Notes: a model not told the origin generated them from the letters alone. 64,000 nt of DNA from GCA-020345945 sp964596985 (GCA_964596985.1 CAZQWG010000009.1:1-64000); one strand, 5' to 3'. Shown: positions 51,989-61,211, counted from the stretch's first letter. Translations and numbers: made by a program.

Positions 51989-52351
51989 CTAGAGAAGAGG
52001 TAGGTCTCCCGTTATCTCGTCTACTAAATCCTTGGGGGCAGGTCCTATTCCCAAGCATGTTGTTGTTCCCGGAGGGACCTCTGTGAGTCCTCTGTCCTCT
52101 ACTAGAACCCAAGGCAGTCCCATTTGCCCCGCCTTCGTACTCAACCTCTTAAGGTCTTTAAATCCATCAATCCTGACGGCGACTTTGCACTGTCCTTCTC
52201 TCAGCCATCTTTCCCACCATCCACTCTTATGCTTTCGTGCCTCCTCGGAGGAGAGGACTGCGGCGTGGGCGACTTGGACGGCGGTCTTTCCCCTGCTCAT
52301 TCCTAGATCGGATCGCACGACTATAACCTGTTTGAAGTCGAACTCTGACAA
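51989..52351 (-). CDS. pth2: Peptidyl-tRNA hydrolase 2
   Basis: 120-aa archaeal/eukaryotic Pth2, which frees tRNA from peptidyl-tRNA. The N-terminal QVIVVRSDLGMSRGKTAVQVAHAAV carries the catalytic lysine/GK-A-QVAHA block, and PPGTTTCLGIGPAPKD lies at the C-terminal active-site side. Full length. The TATA at 52376-52383 implies a leaderless mRNA. truD follows at once. Confidence 0.94.
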   Translation of the reverse strand: MSEFDFKQVIVVRSDLGMSRGKTAVQVAHAAVLSSEEARKHKSGWWERWLREGQCKVAVRIDGFKDLKRLSTKAGQMGLPWVLVEDRGLTEVPPGTTTCLGIGPAPKDLVDEITGDLPLL

Positions 52352-52375
52352 TACTCGGTGCTCCTGTTCGATCGT

Positions 52376-52383
52376 CTTATATG
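52376..52383. promoter_or_regulatory. TATA box between pth2 and the flavoprotein gene, possibly shared
   Basis: CTTATATG on the plus strand (CATATAAG on the minus). It is 25-30 bases before the pth2 ATG (52351), and about 40 bases before the flavoprotein ATG (52421). It may serve both directions, leaderless toward pth2 and with a short leader toward the flavoprotein. Confidence 0.4.
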
Positions 52384-52420
52384 TAGACGTTTGAAGTACA
52401 TCAAAAAGGTTCTAGTTACC

Positions 52421-53617
52421 ATGACGCAACGTGAGAATTATGATGCCATCGTGATCGGGGGCGGTCCTGCAGGTCTGATCGCCGCAGGCGAGTTGGCTCG
52501 AAGGGGACCATCGGTACTTGTACTCGAAGAACATCCACAGATCGGTCTCCCTGACCATTGCGCTGGCCTAGTAAGCATAAGTGGACTGGAACGTATCGGT
52601 GTCAAGCCATCTACCAGATCAATACAAAACCTAGTTTCAGGTGCAAGGTTAGTGGCTCCGAACGGCACTGTTTTTGGGATCGGTGGTGGCGAAAACAAGG
52701 CGTACGTTCTGGACAGAAACCTATTCGACAAATCGTTGGCGATGGGTGCGATAGGAGCAGGTGCTGAAATAGAGTTAAGGTCAAGGGTGACAGAGGTTCG
52801 AAGGAAAAGTGACGGTTTTCACTGCAGGACGTCTTCTGGAAAAGGCTATCTCTGTAGGTTGCTCGTCGACTCAGAGGGGATTTCATGTCGAATACTCAAG
52901 ACTCTAGGGCTCTCCTATCCTTCGCCGGACTGGGTTTTTCCCGCGGCTCAATTCGAGATCTCGGGGGATAAACTCGATACCGATCTGGTTGAGTTACACT
53001 TCGGTCGGAATGTGGCACCAGGCTTCTTCGCTTGGTCGATTCCAATCAGCGAGAAGTCGTCGAAGATCGGCCTTGCCGTGCAGGAGGGCAATCCGCTGGA
53101 GTTGCTCGAACGCTTCCGCGGAAGATGCTTTCCCTCCTCGCAGGTATTCTCAATCCGCCTTGGAAGCGTCTTTCTGGGGGACCCCAGCACCAAGACTTTC
53201 GATGAGAATCTGCTCGTAGTTGGAGACGCCGCAGGCCAGACGAAACCCACGACCGGCGGTGGCGTGGTGGTCGGTGGTTTATGCGCGCAACTGGCAGGTC
53301 GTGTAGGGGCATCTGCCCTCCTTGAGGACGACCTTTCCGCGAAGAGGCTATCCCGTTATGAGAGGCAGTGGAAGAGTCTGCTCGGAAGCGAGCTGGCTAA
53401 GATGCGGGCGTTGAGACGCCTTTTCCCTCGGCTCTCCGACGACTCTCTGAACAGGCTGCTTGAATTTGCCTTAGGCTCCGATCTAAGACGTATCGTAGAA
53501 GAGAAAGGCGACATGGACTTTCAAGGGGACGTAATCAACCATATCATACGCCAGCCGGGCGTCTACAAGCTCCTCCTGTCCGTCGGGGGGGATGTGATGG
53601 CATCCCTTTTCAAGTGA
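52421..53617 (+). CDS. Geranylgeranyl-reductase-type flavoprotein, second copy
   Basis: 398-aa FAD-dependent oxidoreductase of the geranylgeranyl reductase family. The dinucleotide-binding AIVIGGGPAGLIAAGELARRG is near residues 9-29, the PDHCAGLVSISGLERIG block near 45-61, and the second FAD motif LLVVGDAAGQTKPTTGGGVVVGG at about 265-287. The ATG at 52421 is chosen over the open frame from 52358 because the latter would overlap the promoter. It differs clearly from the copy at 20377 and probably acts on another lipid or quinone. Confidence 0.85.
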   Translation: MTQRENYDAIVIGGGPAGLIAAGELARRGPSVLVLEEHPQIGLPDHCAGLVSISGLERIGVKPSTRSIQNLVSGARLVAPNGTVFGIGGGENKAYVLDRNLFDKSLAMGAIGAGAEIELRSRVTEVRRKSDGFHCRTSSGKGYLCRLLVDSEGISCRILKTLGLSYPSPDWVFPAAQFEISGDKLDTDLVELHFGRNVAPGFFAWSIPISEKSSKIGLAVQEGNPLELLERFRGRCFPSSQVFSIRLGSVFLGDPSTKTFDENLLVVGDAAGQTKPTTGGGVVVGGLCAQLAGRVGASALLEDDLSAKRLSRYERQWKSLLGSELAKMRALRRLFPRLSDDSLNRLLEFALGSDLRRIVEEKGDMDFQGDVINHIIRQPGVYKLLLSVGGDVMASLFK

Positions 53618-53716
53618 TCCTTCGAGCGAAAGGCAACCCATATATAATTCCGCGCTGGCTATTCGATCTTACCTTTTCCACGGTGTAACGGTTTGAGCGA
53701 GATTCGGGAGCTGAAG

Positions 53717-53878
53717 ATGTCATCCTGCAACGGGTGCAACCGTGTAATTGCACCTGGAGAGAACGCCGTAAAATTCCCCTGTCCGAACTGTTCTGGAACC
53801 ACAATCTGGCGTTGTGAGAAGTGTCGCCAATTCGGGCGTTCGTATAAGTGTCCGAAATGCGGTTTTCTTGGTCCGTAG
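53717..53878 (+). CDS. Small zinc-ribbon protein
   Basis: 53-aa protein with four CxxC pairs (CNGC, CPNC, CEKC, CPKC), the archaeal double zinc-ribbon type that is usually found just upstream of the aEF1-beta gene, as here. Function unknown. A longer TTG start at 53693 is possible; the ATG at 53717 has a GGAG motif eight bases ahead. An ATATATAAT TATA lies near 53639-53648. Confidence 0.85.
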   Translation: MSSCNGCNRVIAPGENAVKFPCPNCSGTTIWRCEKCRQFGRSYKCPKCGFLGP

Positions 53879-53893
53879 AGGCTTGGTGATCGT

Positions 53894-54163
53894 ATGGCAA
53901 ACATCGTCGCAACTTTGAAGATCCTGCCTGAGGGGATAGATATCCCGATTGAGACGTTGAGAGAGAGAATCGAAGGGAGTCTTCCCGAGAATGTCGCCGT
54001 ACACAAGTTCGAAGAAGAGCCGATTGCTTTCGGATTGGTAGCGACTATCGTTCACTTGGTGATCCCTGAGGATTTTCCGGGTGGGCTTGAATCCATTGAG
54101 AAGGCTATAAACGGTATCCAGGGAGTAAGGCAAATCGACACAATCATGGTGAGAAGAGTTTAA
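53894..54163 (+). CDS. Translation elongation factor aEF1-beta
   Basis: 89-aa guanine nucleotide exchange factor for aEF1A. It starts MANIVATLKILPEGIDIPIE and ends GIQGVRQIDTIMVRRV, the ferredoxin-like fold of archaeal EF1-beta at full length. It follows the zinc-ribbon gene by 15 bases, the usual archaeal pair. Confidence 0.93.
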   Translation: MANIVATLKILPEGIDIPIETLRERIEGSLPENVAVHKFEEEPIAFGLVATIVHLVIPEDFPGGLESIEKAINGIQGVRQIDTIMVRRV

Positions 54164-54302
54164 ATCAGGCGTACCTGCTTCCATTTCAAACGAGAATTGC
54201 AGTGTGAAAGAGATTCTGATCCCTCAACCCGTCGAAGGCTGATCTTTATCTTTCCTCTGCTCGGTGGGCTCACGAAACATGTCGTTGTGAGGTTCTACGG
54301 AT

Positions 54303-56489
54303 TTGAATGACAGTAGAGAAGTCCAACTCAAAGTTTCAGAAGCTAGACAGCGCGATGTTGGTCGCGGTAAGGCACGAATAGACAGTCAAGGCATGGAGGT
54401 TCTAAGCATCTCCGCAGGGGATGCAATAGAACTTCGGGGTAAACGGATGACTGCGGCAGTAGCTTGGCCTGCCTATCCAGAAGACCAAGGACTCGGAATA
54501 ATCAGGATGGATGGTCTCATCAGAAAGAATGCGGGGGTAGCGTTGAACGAGTATGTACTCGTGAAGAAGGCTGAAGTAAAACAGGCTCAAAACGTCATTC
54601 TCGCCCCAATCGATATGCGATTGAACGTGGATAGCGACTTCACAAATTTCGTGAAGAGTAGGCTCATGGAGATTCCTCTCGTGGAAGGCGATACCGTTTT
54701 TCTGACAATACTGGGCAGTGCAATCCCCCTAACGGTAGTTCGCCTGAGACCTCACGGGGTCACAAAGATCACGGAGTCAACGGTTCTTCAAGTGATGAGT
54801 GAACCGTCTCCGGAGAAGAAGGGGATATCGAAAGTCACCTACGAAGACATCGGTGGGCTTCACGAAGAGATGCAGCGGGTCCGCGAGATGGTGGAGCTCC
54901 CCCTCAGACACCCCGAGCTGTTTCAGAGGCTTGGGATAGAACCCCCGAAAGGGGTTCTGCTCCTTGGGCCTCCTGGATGCGGCAAGACCCTCTTGGCCAA
55001 GGCTGTCGCAAACGAGTCGGACGCCAACTTCTTCTCGATAAATGGTCCGGAGATCATGAGCAAGTTCTATGGGGAGTCGGAGGCTCGTCTGCGGGAGATC
55101 TTCCAGAAGGCTCAGGAGAATGCGCCTGGCATAATATTTATCGACGAACTTGACGCGATCGCCCCGAAAAGAGAGGAGGTAACTGGAGAGGTTGAACGAA
55201 GAGTAGTGGCTCAGCTCTTGGCGGTTATGGATGGGCTTGAGGGGAGAGGAAACGTTATCGTCATCGGAGCGACAAACGTTCCTGGAATGCTGGACCCGGC
55301 TCTTCGAAGACCCGGCAGATTCGACAGAGAAGTAGAAATCGGGGTCCCCGACAAGGAGGGTAGATCCGAGATAATCCAGATACACACAAGAGGAATGCCC
55401 CTGTCCGAGGATGTTGATTTGGCGATGCTATCACAGATAAGTCATGGATACACCGGTGCCGATCTTGCATCGCTGTGCAGAGAAGCAGCCATGAAGGCCC
55501 TTCGGAGATACCTCCCCGAGATCAATCTTGAAGAAGAGAGGATTCCTCCTGAGATCCTTGAGAAGATGGAAGTCAGGATGACGGATTTCTCGGATGCGTA
55601 CAGGGAGATCACGCCAACCGCTATGAGAGAAGTCTACATCGAAGTCCCAACCGTTCGTTGGGAAGATGTCGGTGGACTAGCAAAAGTGAAACAACAACTG
55701 AGGGAAGCGGTAGAATGGCCGCTGAATAACAAAGGAGACTTCAAGAAGATGGGAATATCCCCCCCGCGGGGAGTGCTTCTCTTCGGTCCACCCGGTTGTG
55801 GCAAGACCCTCCTCGGTAGGGCGGTGGCGACAGAGAGCGAAGCCAACTTCATATCGATAAAGGGTCCCGAGATCTTCAGCAAATGGGTTGGCGAGTCGGA
55901 GAAGGGTATACGTGAGGTTTTCCGAAAGGCTAGAACGGCGGCTCCTGCTGTCATCTTCCTCGATGAGATAGACGCCATGGTTCCTCGCCGAGGATTGGGG
56001 TATGGCGATTCGGGAGTGAGCGAACGGGTCATCAGTCAACTGCTCACAGAGATGGATGGGATTGTATCCCTCCAGAATGTTGTCGTTATTGGTGCAACAA
56101 ATCGACCTGACATACTGGACCCAGCCCTACTACGGCCTGGAAGATTCGATCGTCTGATCTACGTGCCAGCTCCAGATGAAGAATCTAGGCTGCGAATCTT
56201 TGAGATCTACACAAAGGAAATGCCCTTGTCCGGCGACGTCGATCTGGAGGCCCTGTCAATAGATGCTAAGGGATATTCCGGGGCTGATCTAGAAGCCCTA
56301 TGCAGAGAGGCCGGCATGATGGCACTTCGGAAAGATCGTAAGACGGAGAAGGTTACATACGAAGACTTCAAGGACGCTATGGAGGAGATTCCCCCCTCGC
56401 TGACTGCAAATATGGAGTCATGGTACCAATCAAGTGTACGCCGAGTCCGTAGGATTGAAAAATCTACTGCCCCAACACCTGTAGCATAG
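54303..56489 (+). CDS. cdc48: CDC48/VCP-type AAA ATPase
   Basis: 728-aa double AAA+ unfoldase. The N-terminal double-psi barrel and four-strand domain occupy about residues 1-185. D1 has Walker A GPPGCGKT near 222 and Walker B IIFIDELDA; D2 has GPPGCGKT near 496 and VIFLDEIDA. Both arginine-finger regions (RRPGRFDR; RPGRFDR) are intact. The C-terminus is short without the HbYX motif used to dock to the 20S proteasome. TTG start. Confidence 0.94.
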   Translation: MNDSREVQLKVSEARQRDVGRGKARIDSQGMEVLSISAGDAIELRGKRMTAAVAWPAYPEDQGLGIIRMDGLIRKNAGVALNEYVLVKKAEVKQAQNVILAPIDMRLNVDSDFTNFVKSRLMEIPLVEGDTVFLTILGSAIPLTVVRLRPHGVTKITESTVLQVMSEPSPEKKGISKVTYEDIGGLHEEMQRVREMVELPLRHPELFQRLGIEPPKGVLLLGPPGCGKTLLAKAVANESDANFFSINGPEIMSKFYGESEARLREIFQKAQENAPGIIFIDELDAIAPKREEVTGEVERRVVAQLLAVMDGLEGRGNVIVIGATNVPGMLDPALRRPGRFDREVEIGVPDKEGRSEIIQIHTRGMPLSEDVDLAMLSQISHGYTGADLASLCREAAMKALRRYLPEINLEEERIPPEILEKMEVRMTDFSDAYREITPTAMREVYIEVPTVRWEDVGGLAKVKQQLREAVEWPLNNKGDFKKMGISPPRGVLLFGPPGCGKTLLGRAVATESEANFISIKGPEIFSKWVGESEKGIREVFRKARTAAPAVIFLDEIDAMVPRRGLGYGDSGVSERVISQLLTEMDGIVSLQNVVVIGATNRPDILDPALLRPGRFDRLIYVPAPDEESRLRIFEIYTKEMPLSGDVDLEALSIDAKGYSGADLEALCREAGMMALRKDRKTEKVTYEDFKDAMEEIPPSLTANMESWYQSSVRRVRRIEKSTAPTPVA

Positions 56490-56514
56490 AAGCATTGCTT
56501 TGAGTCGGTCCCAG

Positions 56515-56757
56515 ATGTCAAGATTCCTAGAAGCCAAGCCGTTGCATACGTTATTGATTGAAACGCTCGAATCTCGCAAAGGCTCTCTGACCGATACCCA
56601 GCTTCTCAAGGAGCTGAAGAAACTGAACGGCGACCTCAACGACCGGCGGCTCAACAAAGTATTGATTAGACTGGAACTAGAAGGTCTAATCCACGTTTAC
56701 ACCTTGACGAAGAATCGGCGAAGGATCGAGCTTGTTCCCCGACAAGAAAAGCGGTAG
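56515..56757 (+). CDS. Small winged-helix protein
   Basis: 80-aa protein with a winged-helix pattern (LHTLLIETLESRKGSLTDTQLLKELKKLNGDLNDRRLNKVLIRLELEGLI followed by a wing and basic tail). It starts 25 bases after cdc48 at the ATG 56515; a TTG at 56500 is an alternative. Probably a DNA- or RNA-binding protein; target unknown. Confidence 0.7.
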   Translation: MSRFLEAKPLHTLLIETLESRKGSLTDTQLLKELKKLNGDLNDRRLNKVLIRLELEGLIHVYTLTKNRRRIELVPRQEKR

Positions 56758-56857
56758 CCTTGTTCTGTCTCGCTTCAATTCTTCCTCCAATGTGGCTGAG
56801 GCTTTGAAAAGTTCAAATCCGTCTTTCCCACTTCTACGGCATGAGGGATGAAGGCGA

Positions 56858-57892
56858 TTGGGGGTCGATCTTAGACCGATAGTTACCAAACATGCGGTTC
56901 GTCTTACCGATCTTAAGGGGAAGGCTTTGGCGGTGGACGCCTACAACTCCCTCTACCAATTCCTAGCGATTATTCGAGGCGGCTCCGGTAGACCCCTTAG
57001 AGACAGGAAAGGTAGGACGACAAGTCACCTAAGCGGGCTCTTCTATCGTACAGCAAACCTGTTGAGGATAGGAATCAAACCTGTATACGTCTTCGACGGC
57101 AAACCACCGGTTCTGAAGAAACCTGTCGTGATGGGGAGGATGGAAGCCCGGAGGGCTGCTAAGAGGAGATATGAGGAAGCATTGAAGGTCGGGGACCAAG
57201 AGAAGGCAAGACTGTATGGTCAGGCGAGTATTCGTCTCAAAGACTGGATGTTGGTGTCGTCCAAGGAACTGCTTAGGTTGATGGGTGTTCCTACGATACA
57301 AGCGCCTTCTGAAGGCGAGGCCCAGGCGGCCTACATGACGAAGCAAGGAGACGTCTGGGCGTCGGCAAGTCAGGACTACGATTCCCTCCTTTTCGGTGCA
57401 ACTCGTCTAATCAGGAACGTGACGATGAGCGGCCGCCGCAAGCTTCCCCGAAAGAACGTCTACATCCAAATCAGTCCCGAGCTGATAGACCTCCCGGTAT
57501 TGTTGCGAACGTTGGGTATCACGCAGGAGCAACTTATAGAGCTGGGGATACTCGTGGGTACCGACTACAACCCTGGTGGCGTGGAGGGCTTCGGCTCTAA
57601 ATCCGCATTGAAACTCATCAAGAAACACGGAGATGGTAAATCTGTGTTGGCAACCGTCGATTCCAGCAGGTTCGATTTCATGTTTGACGAAGTCAAATCC
57701 TTGTTCACGCATCCTAAGGTTCGTTCCGACTACTCCCTGAACTGGGACCTCCCTGATGTTGATGGGGTGATAAGCCTCCTTTGCGGAGAACACGACTTCT
57801 CTGAAGATCGAGTCAGAAAGACCTTGACAGAGGTCTCCTCCGGTATAGGGATTATCGCCAAGGATTCTACTTTAGATGGCTGGCTCTCTTAG
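56858..57892 (+). CDS. fen: Flap endonuclease 1
   Basis: 344-aa FEN1 that trims 5' flaps in replication and repair. N-domain VDAYNSLYQFLAIIRG with the metal Asp, VYVFDGKPP, and I-domain EGEAQAAYMTKQGDVWASASQDYDSLLFG (about residues 152-180), then GTDYNPGGVEGFGSKSALKLIKKHG (helix-3-turn-helix). The C-terminal STLDGWLS resembles a weakened PCNA-binding box. TTG start. Its stop abuts the convergent pcm gene with no spacing. Confidence 0.93.
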   Translation: MGVDLRPIVTKHAVRLTDLKGKALAVDAYNSLYQFLAIIRGGSGRPLRDRKGRTTSHLSGLFYRTANLLRIGIKPVYVFDGKPPVLKKPVVMGRMEARRAAKRRYEEALKVGDQEKARLYGQASIRLKDWMLVSSKELLRLMGVPTIQAPSEGEAQAAYMTKQGDVWASASQDYDSLLFGATRLIRNVTMSGRRKLPRKNVYIQISPELIDLPVLLRTLGITQEQLIELGILVGTDYNPGGVEGFGSKSALKLIKKHGDGKSVLATVDSSRFDFMFDEVKSLFTHPKVRSDYSLNWDLPDVDGVISLLCGEHDFSEDRVRKTLTEVSSGIGIIAKDSTLDGWLS

Positions 57893-58594
57893 TCAAGGTT
57901 TAAACCCGTACTTCCCTTTCATCGGGACAAACGCGACCCCTCCAAGTCTTTTGGTCGCAATCTCCCCGGTCCTCTTCTTCTCGATCTTCAGCAATTCCTG
58001 GAAGAAGCCTGTCTCTCCGACTGGTGTGATGAGTATTCCGTTCAGTTTCAACTGGTCTATCAGAGGCGTCGGTACGCTAGGAGGGGCTGCTGTGGCGTAT
58101 ATCCTGTCAAACGGGGCTTCTTCTATGTAGCCTTGAGATCCATCCGCTTCTACCACTTCGACCCGATCTGCGAACCCGGTTCTCTCGAGGTTGTTCTCAG
58201 CGAAGGATATCAGCTCCTTGACTATCTCCAAGGAGAAAAGCTGACTTCTCAAACCGCCTTCTCGGGTAGAGATCGTCTCAGCCGTCACTGCGGCGTGGTA
58301 GCCGCTTCCCGTACCTATCTCCAGTATCTTCTGTCCAGGTTTCAAGTCGAGTTCTTGACACATTATCGCAACCATGTGCGGGGCTGATATGGTCTGTCCG
58401 TATCCTAGGTGCAGGGGTGTATCGACGTATGCCTGCTCTCTTAGACTCCTTGGGACGAACTCCTCGCGTGGAACAGTAAGCATTGCCTCTGCCACTCTCT
58501 TGTCTCGGAGGACCCCTGAGGAGACCAGCCTCTGAACCAGGATCTTCCTTTTCTCTTCGTAACCCGTCTTGAAGCTCATGGGTTTAGAAACCAC
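57893..58594 (-). CDS. pcm: Protein-L-isoaspartate O-methyltransferase
   Basis: 233-aa repair methyltransferase that converts isoaspartyl residues back. SAM motif ILEIGTGSGYHAAVTA at about residues 88-103, substrate block VDTPLHLGYGQTISAPHMVAIM at about 58-79, and IYATAAPPSVPTPLIDQLKLNG. Met6 (58579) is an alternative start. Confidence 0.93.
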   Translation of the reverse strand: MVSKPMSFKTGYEEKRKILVQRLVSSGVLRDKRVAEAMLTVPREEFVPRSLREQAYVDTPLHLGYGQTISAPHMVAIMCQELDLKPGQKILEIGTGSGYHAAVTAETISTREGGLRSQLFSLEIVKELISFAENNLERTGFADRVEVVEADGSQGYIEEAPFDRIYATAAPPSVPTPLIDQLKLNGILITPVGETGFFQELLKIEKKRTGEIATKRLGGVAFVPMKGKYGFKP

Positions 58595-58652
58595 GACAAT
58601 GTTTTCTCCTTACTATGGTATAAAGAGTAGTCACCCGAGGGGGTAACGCGAG

Positions 58653-59075
58653 ATGATGGTCGATTTCTTTGCTTGGGGTCACAAGAATATACTCGCACTT
58701 CACTCCTCCACTCTTGAGATTACCAAAAGCATGCTCTTGACTGAGAGAGGGACATGTGTTGTGGGTGTCGGGGCGACGATGGCTCTTTCTGAGTTGAACG
58801 AGGAGGTTAGGGCAATGGCAAAGGATCGGAGGAGTAAAATCACTCTCACTATGTCTGTAGGCGAATTGGAAGAGAGCGTAACGGGGTACGGTGATCCCCG
58901 GATAACCCTACAGCATCCCACAGATATTGTTGTAAGAAAAAGCCAGTACGTCTGCGACCGTACGTTGTGTGTGAAGGCGGATAAAGCAGCTTGCGACCTC
59001 TCCCGTAAAATGATACACCTACTAAGCAATCCCGATCAGAAAATGGTCGTGAAGCTGTCTGTGGAAAAATGCTAG
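58653..59075 (+). CDS. DUF371 family protein
   Basis: 140-aa archaeal DUF371 protein: FFAWGHKNILALHSSTLEITK at the N-terminus, CVVGVGATMALSELN, and FDR-like HPTDIVVRKSQYVCDRTLCVKADKAACDL at the C-terminal part. No known reaction. Its 3' end overlaps the convergent trm5 by 4 bases. Confidence 0.82.
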   Translation: MMVDFFAWGHKNILALHSSTLEITKSMLLTERGTCVVGVGATMALSELNEEVRAMAKDRRSKITLTMSVGELEESVTGYGDPRITLQHPTDIVVRKSQYVCDRTLCVKADKAACDLSRKMIHLLSNPDQKMVVKLSVEKC

Positions 59076-60154
59076 TCGACACGAGCATCTACCCCGATCT
59101 GCCACTCTCTGGGTGCTGTCGCCGTGACCCTCCGAATCGCCGTGACCTCTTCAACCCTCCTCCCTGCCTCTTCGACTCCTCTTCTGAAGGTTCGCTCCGC
59201 CGCTTCCAAGGCACTGCTCCCTTCGGCGAATTGGTAGTAGTGGATGGTCCCTCCTTGACTCTTCAACGCCTTGCATGCAGTGCCGAGATATTCCGCCGAG
59301 CTGCCGGGCAGGTTCATCAACACCCGGTCGATCTTGCCCTCAAACCTCTGCTGGACGATTTTCTCTACGTCGCCTTCGATGGCGACTACCCTGTCCTTCA
59401 CTCGGTTCTCCTCGATATTCCTGTTGAGATACTCTACGGCTGCCGGGTTGATGTCGACTGCAAATATCTTGATCGTTCCGCTCCTCTTCGCCATCTGAAT
59501 TGAAAATGGACCCACACCTGCAAACATGTCTAGGATCGTCTCCCTCTCACCAACCAAATTGGAGACGCGGCGCCGTTCATACGCTAATCTCGGGTTGAAG
59601 TAAACCTTGGCTAGGTCTACGTGGAAAGTACACCCGTATTCTCGGTGAACGGTAACCGTCCTACCTTCTCCCGCTATTATCTCGAATTTTCTTGTTCTAT
59701 GAGTCCCGCGTACACCGCTAGCTTTCTTGAGCACGGTTTTCAGGCTTGGATTCGCCGTGAGGATGGCTTTCCCAATCTGTTCATCATAGCTAGAGAGTCC
59801 ATTAGAGATCTCAATGATCGCTATGTCTCCCACGGTCGGCATGGATCTCGGTATTCCTCCCAGAAGCTCGGGAGGAACCACCCCCTCTAAGACCTGTCTT
59901 ACCGTCGGCCTCCGTCTGGAGTCCGGCTCGAACCATTCTTCCATAAGCTTGAAGGTCCTCAGCTCACTCCTGAGATGCCGAGCCTCGTTCCGAGTAGGCT
60001 CTCTGACCAACGGGAGGAGGATCTCTCCTTCTCTTCTCGAGATCTTGTAGTCCCTGTCAAGAATCTCGAGTCTCTTGGAAGCCAGTAACGCTTTTTCCCC
60101 CATCCTCTCCGGTACAGACAGGCAATACCTCCTCCTGTGTTCGCCTTCTTTCAT
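59072..60154 (-). CDS. trm5: tRNA (guanine37-N1)-methyltransferase Trm5
   Basis: 360-aa archaeal Trm5-family methyltransferase, SAM-dependent, acting at position 37 of tRNA (m1G; some members also process wyosine precursors). N-terminal D1/D2 domains, then motif I ILDMFAGVGPFSIQMAK (about residues 208-224), IFAVDINPAAVEYLNRNIEENRV, and motif IV MNLPGSSAEYL. An SD-like GGAGG occurs about 15 bases upstream of the ATG. It cannot be placed in the Trm5a/b/c subgroup by eye. Confidence 0.9.
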   Translation of the reverse strand: MKEGEHRRRYCLSVPERMGEKALLASKRLEILDRDYKISRREGEILLPLVREPTRNEARHLRSELRTFKLMEEWFEPDSRRRPTVRQVLEGVVPPELLGGIPRSMPTVGDIAIIEISNGLSSYDEQIGKAILTANPSLKTVLKKASGVRGTHRTRKFEIIAGEGRTVTVHREYGCTFHVDLAKVYFNPRLAYERRRVSNLVGERETILDMFAGVGPFSIQMAKRSGTIKIFAVDINPAAVEYLNRNIEENRVKDRVVAIEGDVEKIVQQRFEGKIDRVLMNLPGSSAEYLGTACKALKSQGGTIHYYQFAEGSSALEAAERTFRRGVEEAGRRVEEVTAIRRVTATAPREWQIGVDARVD

Positions 60155-60486
60155 AGCCTGGTCGTCGCCTCCTTTACGCCACTATTGGATAGTCGCGTTT
60201 CTGTCCGGTCGTTGGGTTGAATTGACAGTTGGGTAACCTTCTTGGGAGATCAGCGGCACTCACAAGAGATTCTACTTGCCTATCTTGTTGATGTTGATTC
60301 TATAAACATGCTGCGTGGTTTGTCAACTACTTCAGCAAAGGAATAACCATATCGGGCTATGGTGAAAATAGATTGCAGAGATAGAGCCTAACAACGCTTC
60401 AGTTGAGATTGCTTGTGGGTCTTGGGCGGAAGATGTTTTCGCGCGTGCTGAGGTTACGTTTGAGCTAATCCCCTACTCACGTTTGT
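60155..60486. other. Intergenic region between trm5 and tRNA-Lys
   Basis: About 330 bases without a recognisable gene in either direction. A TATA-like CTATAAAC near 60299 on the plus strand is not followed by an ORF of more than about 12 codons. No RNA gene signature was seen. Confidence 0.5.
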
Positions 60487-60626
60487 TGGCGGGCCCGGAG
60501 GGAGTTGAACCCTCGACCTTCCCGGCACTCAGCTATCGGGTCTCTCTGTTCGATCCGATTGAAGGAACATAAGAGCCCGCCGCTTTCAGTCGGAAAACTC
60601 CAACTGCCTGGCTGAGCTACGGGCCC
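60487..60626 (-). tRNA. tRNA-Lys (CTT) with three introns and encoded CCA
   Basis: The 137 bases up to the discriminator G reduce to exactly 74 nt when three introns are removed. Acceptor GGGCCCG/CGGGCCC; discriminator G, followed by encoded CCA at 60487-60489. Intron 1 (60585-60603, 19 nt) is in the D arm; its removal restores D stem GCTC/GAGC and a 9-nt loop. Intron 2 (60542-60569, 28 nt) follows the anticodon CTT and forms a textbook bulge-helix-bulge (GGG/CCC, CTCT/AGAG, GTTC/GAAC with two 3-nt bulges). Intron 3 (about 60519-60534, 16 nt) lies in the variable loop with a CCCG/CGGG helix, leaving the consensus TGGTC. One G27-A43 mismatch remains. TATA-like sequence at about 60661-60668. 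Confidence 0.85.
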
Positions 60627-60805
60627 AGACAGATGACGTATCACCCAATACCGGAACTCGCCTAAATATCTGTTTTCTTCTGCGCCGTCAAATCGGAGTT
60701 CCTGCAATCCAACTGCAAGATGACTGAGCACCACGATTACCCAATTGCCCCCAGAACTAAGACAGCGGGTTCTCGACAACGTTGTCCGCGGTGACCTCGA
60801 AATCG

Positions 60806-60822
60806 ACATAAATATTATATGT
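60806..60822. promoter_or_regulatory. AT-rich inverted repeat and TATA region before the AbrB-like gene
   Basis: ACATA-7 bases-TATGT inverted repeat overlapping two TATA-like stretches, about 65 bases before the ATG at 60888. It could be the promoter for the AbrB-like/ABC exporter genes and an operator for the AbrB-like protein itself. Confidence 0.35.
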
Positions 60823-60887
60823 GTGAGCGCCCTTACGAGTATGCTTCGGACAGAAATACATGAATTGTATGCTTGGGGGTGATTTAG

Positions 60888-61148
60888 ATGACTGGTCCCG
60901 CAGAGGGGAAACGCATCTACGGAATCGTGACCGTCGGGGAAAGAGGACAGATAGTGATACCCAAGGAAGCAAGAGACCGATACAATATTAGACCAAAGGA
61001 TAAATTACTGATCCTAAGCCCCCCTCTCCCGCACAGGAAGAAAGGTATTCTTGTTCTCATAAAAGCGGAGGAGATCCGTGACTTTGCTTTAAGCGTACTA
61101 GGGGCTTTCAGAGAAAACGACATTGAAACCGCGAGCAAGAATCCTTGA
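60888..61148 (+). CDS. AbrB/MazE/SpoVT-type DNA-binding protein
   Basis: 86-aa protein with a swapped-hairpin AbrB domain (residues about 10-52: YGIVTVGERGQIVIPKEARDRYNIRPKDKLLIL), followed by a short helical C-terminus. It may act as a transcription regulator or as an antitoxin, but no toxin gene is next to it. It lies 63 bases before the ABC exporter permease, so control of that operon is the simplest inference. Confidence 0.8.
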   Translation: MTGPAEGKRIYGIVTVGERGQIVIPKEARDRYNIRPKDKLLILSPPLPHRKKGILVLIKAEEIRDFALSVLGAFRENDIETASKNP

Positions 61149-61211
61149 CAACGAATCCTTAACAGCAATACATTCCGAATTGAGATAGAACAGTGATTCG
61201 AAGGTGAATAG

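Noticed and set aside
51978..52112. N-terminal extension of TruD
   Set aside because: It overlaps pth2 on the same strand, is low-complexity, and the ATG at 51977 gives the normal family start.
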